53,088 nt of DNA from Xanthobacteraceae bacterium (GTDB taxonomy: Bacteria; Pseudomonadota; Alphaproteobacteria; Rhizobiales; Xanthobacteraceae). The notes below the pieces were generated by a model that was not told where the DNA came from, searched no databases, and saw nothing but the letters and a program-made list of their open reading frames with translations. The stretch lies in contig JAIESI010000256.1 of the NCBI GenBank assembly GCA_019746135.1, forward strand, positions 1 to 53,088, read 5' to 3'. Positions within the stretch are counted from its first letter, which is position 1. The number at the start of each line of letters is the position of its first letter. The translations under genes were made by a program, and so were the position numbers. Shown piece by piece: positions 19,803-28,882 of the stretch.

Positions 19803-20483
19803 TCAAGACCGCCCGCGAAACCCCGTCGCCAGCACATAAAGCTCCGCCGAATCTGATCGGCTCGCGGCGGGCTTCACGTGCTTCACCGTCGCGAAATCAC
19901 GTTTGAGACCCGCAAGCAGCGCGCCCTCGGTGCCGCCCTGGATCACCTTCGCCAGGAACAAGCCGCCCGGCTTCAGCACCTCGCCGGCAAACTCCGCCGC
20001 GGCCTCGACCAGCGCCATGATCTTCAGATGGTCGGTCTGACGGTGGCCGGTGGCGTTGGCGGCCATGTCGGAAAGTACGACATCGGCCGGGCCGCCAAGC
20101 ATCTCTTTCAGCCGGTCCGGCGCGTCGGGATCGAGAAAATCGATCTTGGCGAACTCGACACCGGCGATCTCGTCCATGTCGAGAATGTCGATGCCGACGA
20201 CACGGCCCTGCGCGCCGACGCGCTTTGCGGCAACCTGGCTCCAGCCGCCGGGCGCGGCGCCGAGGTCAGCGACCCGCGCGCCGGGCTTGAACAGGCGGTG
20301 CTTGTCGTCGATCTCGATCAGCTTGAAGGCCGCGCGCGAGCGGTAGCCCTCGCGTTTCGCCCGCGCCACATACGGATCGTTGAGCTGGCGCTCCAGCCAT
20401 TTGCGTGACGACTGCGTCTTGCGCTTGTCCTTGACGCGAACCTTGAGGCTTCGCTCGCCACGCCCCGAACCCTTGGTCGTCAT
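19803..20483 (-). CDS. rlmE: 23S rRNA (uridine-2552 2'-O) methyltransferase
   Basis: This enzyme methylates the ribose of U2552 in the ribosomal A-loop, a late step in 50S assembly. The 226-residue protein has a basic N-terminal tail (about 1–25), the substrate-binding [18 protein letters not shown], the SAM motif [15 protein letters not shown] and the FtsJ catalytic K-D-K-E residues, with Asp in [10 protein letters not shown] and Lys in FLAKVIQGG. The start at 20483 matches the family. It follows the ppx-type gene on the same strand with a 109-base gap; this order is common in rhizobia. Confidence 0.95.
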   Translation of the reverse strand: MTTKGSGRGERSLKVRVKDKRKTQSSRKWLERQLNDPYVARAKREGYRSRAAFKLIEIDDKHRLFKPGARVADLGAAPGGWSQVAAKRVGAQGRVVGIDILDMDEIAGVEFAKIDFLDPDAPDRLKEMLGGPADVVLSDMAANATGHRQTDHLKIMALVEAAAEFAGEVLKPGGLFLAKVIQGGTEGALLAGLKRDFATVKHVKPAASRSDSAELYVLATGFRGRS

Positions 20484-20592
20484 GGCGCGGCCTTTCCGTG
20501 ATTCATCGTCCTCCGGAGAGCGGACCCCCACCCCGCCCCTCCCCCTTTCAGGGAGAGGGAGCGCACCGCCCGAATTGCAACGCGATCGGAGC

Positions 20593-21696
20593 TCATCGCC
20601 ACACTCCGTCCTCGCGCATCATCTGCACCAGCATGCCCTCGCGCAGCCCGCGGTCGGCGACGCGCAGCCGCGGGCACGGAAACGCGCGGCGGATCGCCTC
20701 GAGGATCGCGCATCCGGCGAGCACCAGATCGGCGCGCTCGGAGCCGATGCAAGGGTTGGCGACGCGGTTTTCGTAGGTCATCTCCAGCAGCCGCTCGACC
20801 ACGCCGGTCACCTGCACGTCGCTCATCCAGCAGCCGTCGACACGGCGGCGCTCGTAGCGCGGCAGCTCGAGATAGACGCCGGCGATGGTGGTCACGGTGC
20901 CCGAGGTGCCGAGCATGTGGATACCGTCGGTGCCGCCGTGCTCGGCGGCAAAGCGGTTCACGTGCACCGCGACCTCGGCGATCATCGTTTCGAAAATCTC
21001 CCGCGTCACCGTGACGCCGCCGTGGCGCTCGGCGAGCGTGACGACGCCGATCGGCATCGAGGTCCAGCCCTCGATCGCCGGATGCGGCGGGCCATGCTGC
21101 GCCGCCCCGCACGGCCCGAGGCGGACCAGTTCCGAAGAGCCGCCGCCGATGTCGAACAGGATGACGCCGCGCGCCTGCGGATCGACCAGCGGGGTGCAGC
21201 CGGTGGCGGCAAGCCGCGCTTCGGTCTCGCGGTCGACGATCTCGAGCTCGATCCCGACCTCATTGCGCACCCTTGCCAGGAATTCGAGCCCGTTGCCCGC
21301 CGCCCGGCAGGCTTCGGTCGCGATCAGCCTTGCGCGCGTCACGCCGCGGTTGCGCATCTTGGCGCCGCACACCCGCAAGGCCTCGACCGCGCGCGCGATG
21401 GCGGCGTCGCTCAGGCGGCCGGAGCTGGTAATGCCTTCCCCCAGCCGGATGATGCGCGAAAACGCGTCGACCACGCGGAACCCGTCGCGCGTCGCGCGCG
21501 CCACCAGCAGGCGGCAATTGTTGGTGCCGAGATCGAGCGCAGCATAGGTCGGGCCGGACAGGTCCTGCCCACCCGCACCGCCGGCCCCGCGGTCGCCACG
21601 CGGATGCCGATAGGGCGACCGCCGGCCCCGCCGGGGCCCTCGGGCTTCCCGGTCAGGCGCAGGGCCGAGGCCGGTCGCCCGGGCCTCGTCGTCCAT
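20593..21696 (-). CDS. Ppx/GppA-family phosphatase
   Basis: This 367-residue member of the exopolyphosphatase / pppGpp phosphohydrolase family has an actin-like ATPase fold. Visible motifs are [18 protein letters not shown] (phosphate 1), [12 protein letters not shown] (phosphate 2) and [14 protein letters not shown]. It has the two actin-like subdomains but not the C-terminal HD domain of E. coli Ppx, so it is the short form typical of alphaproteobacteria. The first 55 or so residues are Arg/Gly-rich and unconserved. It is probably co-transcribed with rlmE. Confidence 0.9.
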   Translation of the reverse strand: MDDEARATGLGPAPDREARGPRRGRRSPYRHPRGDRGAGGAGGQDLSGPTYAALDLGTNNCRLLVARATRDGFRVVDAFSRIIRLGEGITSSGRLSDAAIARAVEALRVCGAKMRNRGVTRARLIATEACRAAGNGLEFLARVRNEVGIELEIVDRETEARLAATGCTPLVDPQARGVILFDIGGGSSELVRLGPCGAAQHGPPHPAIEGWTSMPIGVVTLAERHGGVTVTREIFETMIAEVAVHVNRFAAEHGGTDGIHMLGTSGTVTTIAGVYLELPRYERRRVDGCWMSDVQVTGVVERLLEMTYENRVANPCIGSERADLVLAGCAILEAIRRAFPCPRLRVADRGLREGMLVQMMREDGVWR

Positions 21697-21945
21697 TTGT
21701 AACCTTTCCCCACGCCGAAGCCATGTTGCGCTCAAAGCGCAGGGCTCGACGGCGCGGTGGTCAATTTCAACTTCGCCGGAAAGTCTAAAGAGCCGCACCG
21801 GTGGGCGCAACCTGCGCGCAACTCAGGGGATCGGCGAGAACATGACGGAAACCGGCGGCTGTCCTTGTGAAATCAGGCCTCGTCCGATATCTCAAACCGG
21901 CTCTTGTTCCCTCGAGAATTCAGGCGAAACAGGCGAAATTGCTCC

Positions 21946-24294
21946 ATGAACATCCAGGATACCGCCAAGTCCCGCTCCGCCTACGCCATCGGCCAGCCGG
22001 TGCCCCGCAAGGAGGACGCGACGCTGCTGCGCGGTGAAGGCCGCTACACCGACGACGTCAATTTTCCGAATCAGGCCCATGCCTACATTTTGCGCTCGAG
22101 CGTCGCGCACGGGCGGATCAAGTCGATCAACACCGACGCCGCGAAAAAGATGAAGGGCGTGCTTGGCGTCTACACCGGCGCGGACGTGGCGCAGTACGGC
22201 ACGCTGCAATCGGCGCTGCCGTTCAAGAGCAAGGACGGCACCGACCTGAAGAAGCCGCCGCGGCCGGCGCTGCCGACCGACAAGGTCCGTTTCGTCGGCG
22301 ACCCGATCGCCTGTGTGGTGGCGGAGACCGTGCTGCAAGCCAAGGACGCGGCCGAGGCGATCGAGCTCGACATCGAGCCGCTGCCGGTGATGACCACGCC
22401 GCAACAGGCGACCGCGCCGGGCGCCACCGCGCTGTACGACAGCGTGCCGGGCAACATCTGTCTCGACTTTCACTACGGCGACACCGAGAAGGTGAACGCA
22501 GCCTTCGCCGCGGCCAGGCACAAGGTGAAGCTGAAGATCCAGAACACCCGCATGGTGGTCAACGCGATCGAGCCGCGCGCGGCGAACGCCCGCTACGACA
22601 AGGCTGGCGACAGCTACACGCTCAACACCGTCAGCCAGGGCGTGATGGGCATGAAGGCCGGCATCACCGCGGCGATGAAGACCACGCCGGACAAGGTGCA
22701 CATCCTCACCGGCAATGTCGGCGGCTCGTTCGGCATGAAGGCGCAGGTCTATCCGGAATACATCTGCATCCTGCATGCCGCGAAGACGCTCGGCCGCCCG
22801 GTGAAGTGGACCGACGAGCGCTCGGGCAGCTTCATGTCCGACAACCACGGCCGCGACCATGAGATGACCGCCGAGCTGGCGCTCGACGAAGAAGGCCATT
22901 TCCTCGCGCTGCGGCTCGACGGGTTCGCCAACCTCGGCGGCTTCCAGGGCGCGATGTCGCCGCAGCCCGGCACGCTCAATATCGTGCGCAACGTCATCAG
23001 CCTCTACCGCACGCCGGCGATGGAGGTGTCGAGCAAGTGCGTGTTCACCAACACCACGTTCGTCAGCCCCTATCGCGGCGCGGGCCGGCCCGAGGGCAAC
23101 TATTTCATGGAGCGGCTGATCGACTATGCCGCCGCCGAGACCGGCTTCGATAGGATCGAGCTTCGCCGCAAGAACCAGATCCGCAAGAGCGATATCCCAT
23201 GGAAGTCGGCGGCCGGCACCACCTATGACACCGGCGATTTCCCGGCGATCTTCCGGAAGGCACTGGAGGCCTCCGACTGGAAGGGCTTCAACGCGCGCAA
23301 ACGCGACAGCAAAAAGCGCGGCAAGATCCGCGGCATCGGCGTCGGCTGCTATCTCGAGGTCACCGCCCCTGCCAACAAGGAAATGGGCGGCATCGCCTTC
23401 GACGCCGACGGCGGCGTGACGATCCGCACCGGCACGCTCGACTACGGCCAGGGCCATGCCTCGCCGTTTGCCCAGGTGCTGGGCGACCGGCTCGGCGTGC
23501 CGTTCGACAAGGTGCGCATCCTGCAAGGCAACAGCGACGAGCTGCTGGCCGGCGGCGGCACCGGCGGCTCGCGCTCGATGATGAATTCGGGCCAGGCCAT
23601 CGTCGAGGCGGCGGCGAAGGTGGTCGAGCAAGGCAAGCAGATCGCCTCGCACGCGCTCGAAGCCTCGGCCGGCGACATCGAGTTCAAGGACGGCCGCTTC
23701 GTCGTCGCCGGCACCGACCGCGAGATCGGCATCATGGAGCTGGCGCAGAAGGTCCGCGCCGGCATGGCCTTGCCGCCGGACGGACCGCAATCGCTCGACG
23801 TCAAGCACGTCAGCGAAGGCGCGCCCTCGGCCTATCCCAACGGCTGCCATGTCTGCGAGGTCGAGGTCGATCCCGACACCGGCAACATCGAGATCGTCAA
23901 ATACACCGCGGTCAACGACTTCGGCACCATCATCAATCCGCTGCTGGTCGACGGCCAGTTGCACGGCGGCGTGACGCAAGGCATCGGCCAGACCCTGATG
24001 GAGCACACGGTCTATGACGAGAGCGGTCAGCTCCTGTCCGGCTCGTTCATGGATTACGCCATGCCGAAGGCGCACAACGTCCCCGACTTCGTTGTCGAGA
24101 GCCATCCGGTGCCGGCCAAGACCAATCCGCTCGGCGTCAAGGGCTGCGGCGAAGCGGGCTGCGCGGGATCGCTCACCTCGATCATGAATGCGGTGGTCGA
24201 TGCGTTGTCGGTCTACGGCATCAAGCACATCGATATGCCGGCAAGCCCGGCGCGCGTCTGGCAGGCGATCCAGGACGCGAAAGCGAAGCAGTAA
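21946..24294 (+). CDS. Molybdenum hydroxylase large subunit (xanthine dehydrogenase family), lone
   Basis: This 782-residue protein has the two large-subunit domains of xanthine/aldehyde dehydrogenases: an N-terminal a/b-hammerhead (about 20–135) and the molybdopterin-binding part (about 150–775). Family motifs are GGSFGMKAQVYPE, SPYRGAGRPE and the catalytic Glu736 in KGCGEAGCAG. It has YRGAGR rather than the Cys-containing CO dehydrogenase loop, so CO oxidation is unlikely. No 2Fe-2S or FAD subunit is adjacent, although this subunit normally needs them. It heads a same-strand run with two MFS genes, a nitrilase and a nitroreductase. Confidence 0.92.
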   Translation: MNIQDTAKSRSAYAIGQPVPRKEDATLLRGEGRYTDDVNFPNQAHAYILRSSVAHGRIKSINTDAAKKMKGVLGVYTGADVAQYGTLQSALPFKSKDGTDLKKPPRPALPTDKVRFVGDPIACVVAETVLQAKDAAEAIELDIEPLPVMTTPQQATAPGATALYDSVPGNICLDFHYGDTEKVNAAFAAARHKVKLKIQNTRMVVNAIEPRAANARYDKAGDSYTLNTVSQGVMGMKAGITAAMKTTPDKVHILTGNVGGSFGMKAQVYPEYICILHAAKTLGRPVKWTDERSGSFMSDNHGRDHEMTAELALDEEGHFLALRLDGFANLGGFQGAMSPQPGTLNIVRNVISLYRTPAMEVSSKCVFTNTTFVSPYRGAGRPEGNYFMERLIDYAAAETGFDRIELRRKNQIRKSDIPWKSAAGTTYDTGDFPAIFRKALEASDWKGFNARKRDSKKRGKIRGIGVGCYLEVTAPANKEMGGIAFDADGGVTIRTGTLDYGQGHASPFAQVLGDRLGVPFDKVRILQGNSDELLAGGGTGGSRSMMNSGQAIVEAAAKVVEQGKQIASHALEASAGDIEFKDGRFVVAGTDREIGIMELAQKVRAGMALPPDGPQSLDVKHVSEGAPSAYPNGCHVCEVEVDPDTGNIEIVKYTAVNDFGTIINPLLVDGQLHGGVTQGIGQTLMEHTVYDESGQLLSGSFMDYAMPKAHNVPDFVVESHPVPAKTNPLGVKGCGEAGCAGSLTSIMNAVVDALSVYGIKHIDMPASPARVWQAIQDAKAKQ

Positions 24295-24303
24295 TCTATC
24301 ATT

Positions 24304-24386
24304 CGTCATGCCCGCGCTTGTCGCGGGCATTCGCGCCTTGGCTGCGAAGTAAGCGTGGATGGCCGGGACAGGCCCGGCCCATGACG
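24304..24386. repeat. Palindromic intergenic repeat (two hairpins inside an outer inverted repeat)
   Basis: The outer arms CGTCATG (24304–24310) and CATGACG (24380–24386) enclose two hairpins: ATGCCCGCG/CGCGGGCAT (24308–24330) and GGCCGGG/CCCGGCC (24361–24379). This arrangement matches the dispersed intergenic palindromic repeats common in Hyphomicrobiales. It lies between the molybdenum hydroxylase and the first MFS gene and could stabilise mRNA or attenuate transcription. Confidence 0.7.
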
Positions 24387-24421
24387 ACGGAGAGGTCGGT
24401 GTTGATACAAGCGACCAGCCG

Positions 24422-25636
24422 ATGACCGAGGCCACCGATCTGACGTTTGCCGCGCGGCGCACGAGCGACATCCGCCTCGTGGCCGGCGTCAGCACCGCCC
24501 ACTTCGTCAGCCACTTCTATATGCTGGTGCTGCCGCCGCTGTTCGCCTTCGTCAAAGACGACTACGGCGTGAGCTACACGGAGATCGGCCTCGCCATCAC
24601 CGTGTTCAATCTGGTCTCCGCCGTGGCCCAGACGCCGACGGGCTTTCTGATCGACCGGATCAACGCGCGCTTCGCCCTGATCACAGGCCTGCTCCTCGGC
24701 GCGGCCGGTTTTACCGTCGCGGGCCTGGTGAATTCATACTGGGTGCTGGTCGCGATGTTCGGCGTCATCGGGCTGGGCAACACCGTGTACCACCCGGCGG
24801 ACTATGCGCTGCTCTCGCGCCACGTCGCGCCCGAGCGCATCAGCCAGGCCTATTCCGTGCACACCTTCTCGGGGATGCTCGGCAGCGCCGCGGCTCCGGC
24901 CGCCGTGCTGGTGCTGCATGGGATGTTCGGCTGGCGCGGCGCATTTCTCGGCGCGGCCCTGCTGGGCGTGATCGCCGCCCTGGTGCTGCTGTTCCAGCCC
25001 GACGGCGAGCCGCATCCGGCCGCGGCCAAGCCGCGCGACGCGGGCTCCGCGCCGACCGACTGGCGGCTGCTCGTCACCGCGCCGATCCTGATGAACTTCG
25101 TGTTCTTCCTGGTGTACGCGTTCGGCAGCTTCGGCCTGCAGAACTTCTCGGTGGTGGCGCTCGGCTCGCTTTACGGCACGAGCCCGGTGACGGCGAACAC
25201 CGCTCTCTCCGCCTACCTGCTGCTCAGCGCCGCGGGCGTGCTGGTCGGCGGCCTCATCGCCGGACGGATCAGCAACCATCGCCTGATCGCCTCGCTCGGC
25301 TTGCTCGCGACCGTGCTCGCCGCGCTGCTGATCGGCAGCGTCGATCCCGGCACGCTGCTTCTTATTCTGGTGATGTCGCTGGCGGGCCTGTGCGGCGGCA
25401 TCGTGATGCCCTCCCGCGACATGATCGTGCGCGAGGTCACCCCGCCCGGCTCGTTCGGCAAGGTGTTCGCCTTCGTCACCACCGGCTATCACGTCGCCGG
25501 CATCCTCGCGCCGCCGCTGTTCGGCGCGCTGCTCGACTACGGCGCGCCGCGCTGGACTTTCATCCTGGTCGCGGGCTTCACGCTTCTCTCGATCGTCGCG
25601 GTGATGTGCGTGCCGCAGCGAAAAGCCGCCGCATAA
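24422..25636 (+). CDS. MFS transporter, fosmidomycin-resistance (Fsr)-like
   Basis: This 404-residue protein has twelve hydrophobic segments. The N-terminus HFVSHFYMLVLPPLFAFVKD and the later GLGNTVYHPADYALLS are characteristic of Fsr-like MFS carriers. Such proteins export small phosphonates or unknown metabolites; the substrate here is not indicated. The ATG at 24422 was chosen because the upstream in-frame ATG (24359) lies inside the palindromic repeat. Seven bases separate its stop from the next MFS gene, so the two are probably co-transcribed. Confidence 0.88.
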   Translation: MTEATDLTFAARRTSDIRLVAGVSTAHFVSHFYMLVLPPLFAFVKDDYGVSYTEIGLAITVFNLVSAVAQTPTGFLIDRINARFALITGLLLGAAGFTVAGLVNSYWVLVAMFGVIGLGNTVYHPADYALLSRHVAPERISQAYSVHTFSGMLGSAAAPAAVLVLHGMFGWRGAFLGAALLGVIAALVLLFQPDGEPHPAAAKPRDAGSAPTDWRLLVTAPILMNFVFFLVYAFGSFGLQNFSVVALGSLYGTSPVTANTALSAYLLLSAAGVLVGGLIAGRISNHRLIASLGLLATVLAALLIGSVDPGTLLLILVMSLAGLCGGIVMPSRDMIVREVTPPGSFGKVFAFVTTGYHVAGILAPPLFGALLDYGAPRWTFILVAGFTLLSIVAVMCVPQRKAAA

Positions 25637-25643
25637 GCGTCCG

Positions 25644-26810
25644 ATGACCGGGACGGTCCGCGCGCTGCTGCTGCTCTGGCTCGCCGGCAATGCGCTGCGG
25701 CTGACGATCCTCGCGGTTCCGCCGGTCACCCCGCTCATCCACGCCGACCTGCATCTGTCGCAGACGGAGATCGGCATTCTCACCGGCCTGCCGATGGTGC
25801 TGTTTGCCGGCGCGGCGATTGCCGGCTCGCTGATGATCGCGCGGCTCGGCGCGTTCCATGCGCTGCTGATCGGGCTTGCGCTCTGCGCCGCGGGTTCGGC
25901 GCTGCGCGGCGTCGGGCCCAGCGTGGCGATGCTCTACTTCGGCACCGTGGTGACGGCGTTCGGCGTCGCCGTCATGCAGCCGTCGCTGCCGCCGCTGGTT
26001 CGCGCCTGGGTGCCGCGGCGGATCGGCTTCGCCACCGCGGTCTACGCCAACGGGCTGATCATCGGCGAGATCCTGCCCGCGGCGCTGACCATCCCCCTGC
26101 TGCTGCCGCTGATCGAGCAAAGCTGGCGCGGCAGCTTCCTGTTCTGGGGGCTCGCCGTCGCGGCCGTCGCCATCGCCATCGCGATCTATGCGCCGCGCGG
26201 GCCGGCGGCGGCGCCGAGCCTCGCCGGCCGCCGGTGGATGCCCGACTTCCGCAATCCGCAGATCTGGCGGATCGGCCTCCTGCTCGGCTGCGTCAACGCC
26301 ACCTACTTCTCGATGAACGGCTTCCTGCCGGACTATTTCACCCACACCGGCCGGCCCGACCTCATCCACGGCGCGCTCACCGCGCTCAACGCGGGCCAGT
26401 TGCCGGCGTCGTTCCTGCTGCTCCTCTCCGCCGAACGCATGGTGCGGACCACATGGTCGTATATGGCGTTCGCGCTGATCTGCCTCCTTTCGGTCGCCGT
26501 CATCGTGTTTCTCGGCGGCGCCTGGGCCGTCGCCGGCTGCGCCGCCTGGGGCTTCGGTGGAGCTGCGGTGCTGGTTCTCGTGCTGGCGCTGCCGCCGCTG
26601 ATCGCGCCGCCCGAGGACGTCCACCGCGTGACGGCGGGCATCTTCACCATCAGCTATTCCTGCGCGGTGATCGTACCGATCGTCGGCGGCGCGCTGTGGG
26701 ACCTGACGGGCTGGACGTTCGCACCGTTCATTCCGATCGGCATCTGCTCGATCGTCGTGATCAGCCTTGCGCCCACCGTCGTGCTGCGCGAAAAAAGCGC
26801 GGGAGCTTGA
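25644..26810 (+). CDS. MFS transporter, CynX/NimT (cyanate permease) family
   Basis: This 388-residue protein has about twelve hydrophobic segments. The N-terminal region (LLLLWLAGNALRLTILAVPP then VTPLI) and GLPMVLFAGAAIAGSLMIAR resemble the CynX/NimT group, which carries cyanate, 2-nitroimidazole and related small N-compounds. The next genes encode a nitrilase and a nitroreductase, which suggests import of a nitrile, cyanate or nitro-heterocycle. This is inference from context; the family label rests on overall pattern. Confidence 0.82.
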   Translation: MTGTVRALLLLWLAGNALRLTILAVPPVTPLIHADLHLSQTEIGILTGLPMVLFAGAAIAGSLMIARLGAFHALLIGLALCAAGSALRGVGPSVAMLYFGTVVTAFGVAVMQPSLPPLVRAWVPRRIGFATAVYANGLIIGEILPAALTIPLLLPLIEQSWRGSFLFWGLAVAAVAIAIAIYAPRGPAAAPSLAGRRWMPDFRNPQIWRIGLLLGCVNATYFSMNGFLPDYFTHTGRPDLIHGALTALNAGQLPASFLLLLSAERMVRTTWSYMAFALICLLSVAVIVFLGGAWAVAGCAAWGFGGAAVLVLVLALPPLIAPPEDVHRVTAGIFTISYSCAVIVPIVGGALWDLTGWTFAPFIPIGICSIVVISLAPTVVLREKSAGA

Positions 26811-26815
26811 AACAC

Positions 26816-27871
26816 ATGGGTGATACCTACGGCACGGTGAAGGTTGCAGCGGTGCAGGCCGCCTCGGTGTTCCTCGACCGCGAGGGCTCGACCGAGAAGG
26901 CCTGCCGGCTGATCCGCGAGGCAGGCCGGGCCGGCGCGCGGGTGATCGGCTTTCCCGAAGGGTTCATTCCCGCGCATCCGGTCTGGTACCACCATCACGC
27001 CGCGACCGGCACGCTGGCCAACAAGCTCGCCGTCGAACTGTTCAAGAACTCGGTGGAGATTCCCGGGCCGCAGACCGAGGCGCTCGGCGCCGCCGCCCGC
27101 GACGCCAACGCCTATGTGGTGATGGGCGTGTGCGAGAAGATCCCCAACACCACCGGGACGATGTTCAACACCCAGATCTATTTCGCTCCCGACGGCAGCA
27201 TCATCCGCAAGCACCAGAAGATCATGCCGACGGTCGGCGAGCGGCTGGTGCACATGGGCGGCTATGGCGACACGTTCGGTGCGTTCCAGAGCGAGTTCGG
27301 GCCGATGTCCGGACTGATCTGCGGCGAGAACTCGAACCCGCTCGCGGTGTTCGCGCTGATCGCCGAAGGCACGCGCATCCACGTCATGAGCTGGCCCAAC
27401 CACTTCCCGACCAGCGGCGATCCGTTGCGCAACCGGGTGGCGATCGACGCGCAGGCCTTCGCACAGATGAGCAAGGCGTTCGTGATCTCGGCCTGCGGCA
27501 CAGTCGACGAGCGGATGATCGAGATGCTTCAGCCGAGTGCAGAGGCGGAGAAATTCCTGCGCAACGCCGACTGCTGCGGCGGCTCGCTGATCGTCGATCC
27601 GCTGTCGCGCATCATCGCCGGCCCGATGGGCGCGGAGGAAGGCATCCTCTACGCGGAGTGCAATCTCGACCTCGGCATCCAGATGAAGCTTCGCCACGAC
27701 TTCGCCGGGCACTACAACCGGCCGGACATTTTCCAGGTGCACATCAATCGCGCCGCGCCGCAGCTTTACCGCGTGCACAACGACCCGGCCGCGCTCGGCG
27801 CGCCGCCATCGCAGGAACTGCCCTCCCCGCCGCGCCGTCTCGCCGGCCCCGACAGCGACGCCACGGAATAA
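26816..27871 (+). CDS. Nitrilase / carbon-nitrogen hydrolase
   Basis: This 351-residue carbon-nitrogen hydrolase has the catalytic triad visible: Glu48 (FPEGF), Lys135 (RKHQKIMPT) and Cys169 (GLICGENSNP). The region around His-Pro-Val-Trp (IPAHPVWYHHHAATG) and the length match branch-1 nitrilases, which convert nitriles to carboxylic acid and ammonia, rather than amidases. It starts five bases after the CynX-like gene and is followed by a nitroreductase, implying joint use of a nitrile or nitro compound. The substrate is unknown. Confidence 0.92.
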   Translation: MGDTYGTVKVAAVQAASVFLDREGSTEKACRLIREAGRAGARVIGFPEGFIPAHPVWYHHHAATGTLANKLAVELFKNSVEIPGPQTEALGAAARDANAYVVMGVCEKIPNTTGTMFNTQIYFAPDGSIIRKHQKIMPTVGERLVHMGGYGDTFGAFQSEFGPMSGLICGENSNPLAVFALIAEGTRIHVMSWPNHFPTSGDPLRNRVAIDAQAFAQMSKAFVISACGTVDERMIEMLQPSAEAEKFLRNADCCGGSLIVDPLSRIIAGPMGAEEGILYAECNLDLGIQMKLRHDFAGHYNRPDIFQVHINRAAPQLYRVHNDPAALGAPPSQELPSPPRRLAGPDSDATE

Positions 27872-27888
27872 TTCCCACCAGGTGATTT

Positions 27889-28566
27889 ATGGACGTTTTC
27901 GAAGCCGTCGACTCGCGCATCGCCTGCCGCGCGTTCCTCGACAAGCCGGTTGATCTCAAGATCGTCAAGGAGATCATCGTCAGGGCACAGCGCGCGGCAT
28001 CCGGCGGCAACCTGCAAAGCTGGAACGTCTACGCACTCACCGGCAAACCGCTCGCCGAGTTCAAAGCCGTCGCTGCAAAACGCATCGCCAACGAGGATCC
28101 GCGCCACATCAAGCCGGAATACCCGATCTATCCCGAGCCGATGTTCGGCGCCTACAAGGAGCGCCGCGAGGAGCACGGCGTCCAGCTCTACGGCTCGCTC
28201 GGTATCGGCCGCGACGACGCAGCCGGCCGGCTCGGGCAGTACAAGAAGAATTTCGAATTCTTCGGCGCGCCGGTGGCGCTGTTCGTCACCATCGACCGGC
28301 GGCTCGGCCCGGGCCAGTGGGCCGATCTCGGCGGCTATATCCACGCCATGGCGTTTCTCGCGCGCGGCTATGGCCTCGACACCTGTCCGCAGGAGGCCTG
28401 GGCGCGGCTCTATGATACCGTCGGTGAGTTCCTGAAGTTGCCCGCCAACGAAATGCTGTTCTGCGGCTTCGCCATCGGCTACGGCGACCGGAAGCACAAG
28501 GCCAACGACTTCCGCTCGCCGCGCGCCGAATTGCACGAATTTTGCAAATTTTACGGCTTTGATTGA
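27889..28566 (+). CDS. Nitroreductase family protein (FMN)
   Basis: This 225-residue protein has the nitroreductase fold: the N-terminal FMN-binding part with RIACRAFLDKPVD and AQRAASGGNLQSWNVYAL, and the C-terminal NEMLFCGFAIGYGD. These flavoenzymes reduce nitro groups, quinones or enones with NAD(P)H, usually as dimers. AGGTGA lies about 5 bases upstream of the ATG. It is the last gene of the likely operon that starts with the molybdenum hydroxylase. Confidence 0.92.
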   Translation: MDVFEAVDSRIACRAFLDKPVDLKIVKEIIVRAQRAASGGNLQSWNVYALTGKPLAEFKAVAAKRIANEDPRHIKPEYPIYPEPMFGAYKERREEHGVQLYGSLGIGRDDAAGRLGQYKKNFEFFGAPVALFVTIDRRLGPGQWADLGGYIHAMAFLARGYGLDTCPQEAWARLYDTVGEFLKLPANEMLFCGFAIGYGDRKHKANDFRSPRAELHEFCKFYGFD

Positions 28567-28677
28567 GCGTCACACATGTGACCATGCGTGACCAGGATCA
28601 AAAGTTCCCGCGCTCGGCAGCCATTCCCGCAAAATTTGATGTGACACGGATCGGGTCTGTGTGCGTTATCACCTCGC

Positions 28678-28704
28678 GAAAACAACACAGAAGAAAACAA
28701 CACA
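28678..28704 (+). repeat. 12-bp direct repeat upstream of a small gene
   Basis: GAAAACAACACA occurs at 28678–28689 and 28693–28704, a 15-base period. It sits just upstream of the ribosome-binding site of the 35-codon frame at 28721. It is the most A-rich stretch in the neighbourhood. It could be an operator pair or an unstructured translation-enhancing leader. Confidence 0.5.
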
Positions 28705-28720
28705 AAAAGCGAGGCAACTG

Positions 28721-28828
28721 ATGCCATTCCTGTTCTGGATGCCGATGATCGTCATGTCGGGGATGTGGGGGATCGTCGCGGAAAACACCCGCACGATGAT
28801 GCAGGCCGGCGCATGGCCGGATGAATAA
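28721..28828 (+). CDS. Possible 35-residue membrane microprotein
   Basis: A short frame encodes MPFLFWMPMIVMSGMWGIVA followed by a hydrophilic tail ending AWPDE. GAGG lies about 6 bases upstream of the ATG, and the frame is followed six bases later by a strong terminator hairpin. The composition (seven Met, one hydrophobic helix) fits a small inner-membrane protein. Support comes from its ribosome-binding site, A-rich leader and terminator. No family is recognised, so it remains tentative. Confidence 0.5.
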   Translation: MPFLFWMPMIVMSGMWGIVAENTRTMMQAGAWPDE

Positions 28829-28833
28829 GGAAA

Positions 28834-28858
28834 AGCCCCGGTCCAATCGACCGGGGCT
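28834..28858. terminator. Bidirectional rho-independent terminator
   Basis: The perfect 10-bp stem AGCCCCGGTC/GACCGGGGCT with a 5-base loop is followed on the minus strand by TTTTCC. It fits as the terminator of the minus-strand binding-protein gene (stop at 28883) and may also end the plus-strand microprotein transcript. Confidence 0.8.
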
Positions 28859-28882
28859 CTCGACGTCACAGCCTGCGCGCTG

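Noticed and set aside
20518-20570. C-rich stretch between rlmE and the ppx-type gene
   Set aside because: Looks like a fragment of a common CCCTCTCCC-type intergenic repeat, but the stem is imperfect and no second copy is in the window.
21946-24294. CO dehydrogenase large subunit (CoxL) as a name for the first molybdenum hydroxylase
   Set aside because: The active-site loop reads YRGAGR rather than the Cys-containing form I of CoxL, and no CoxM/CoxS genes are adjacent.
21892-24495. 867-codon minus-strand frame opposite the first molybdenum hydroxylase
   Set aside because: His/Arg/Ala-rich shadow of a clear enzyme gene.
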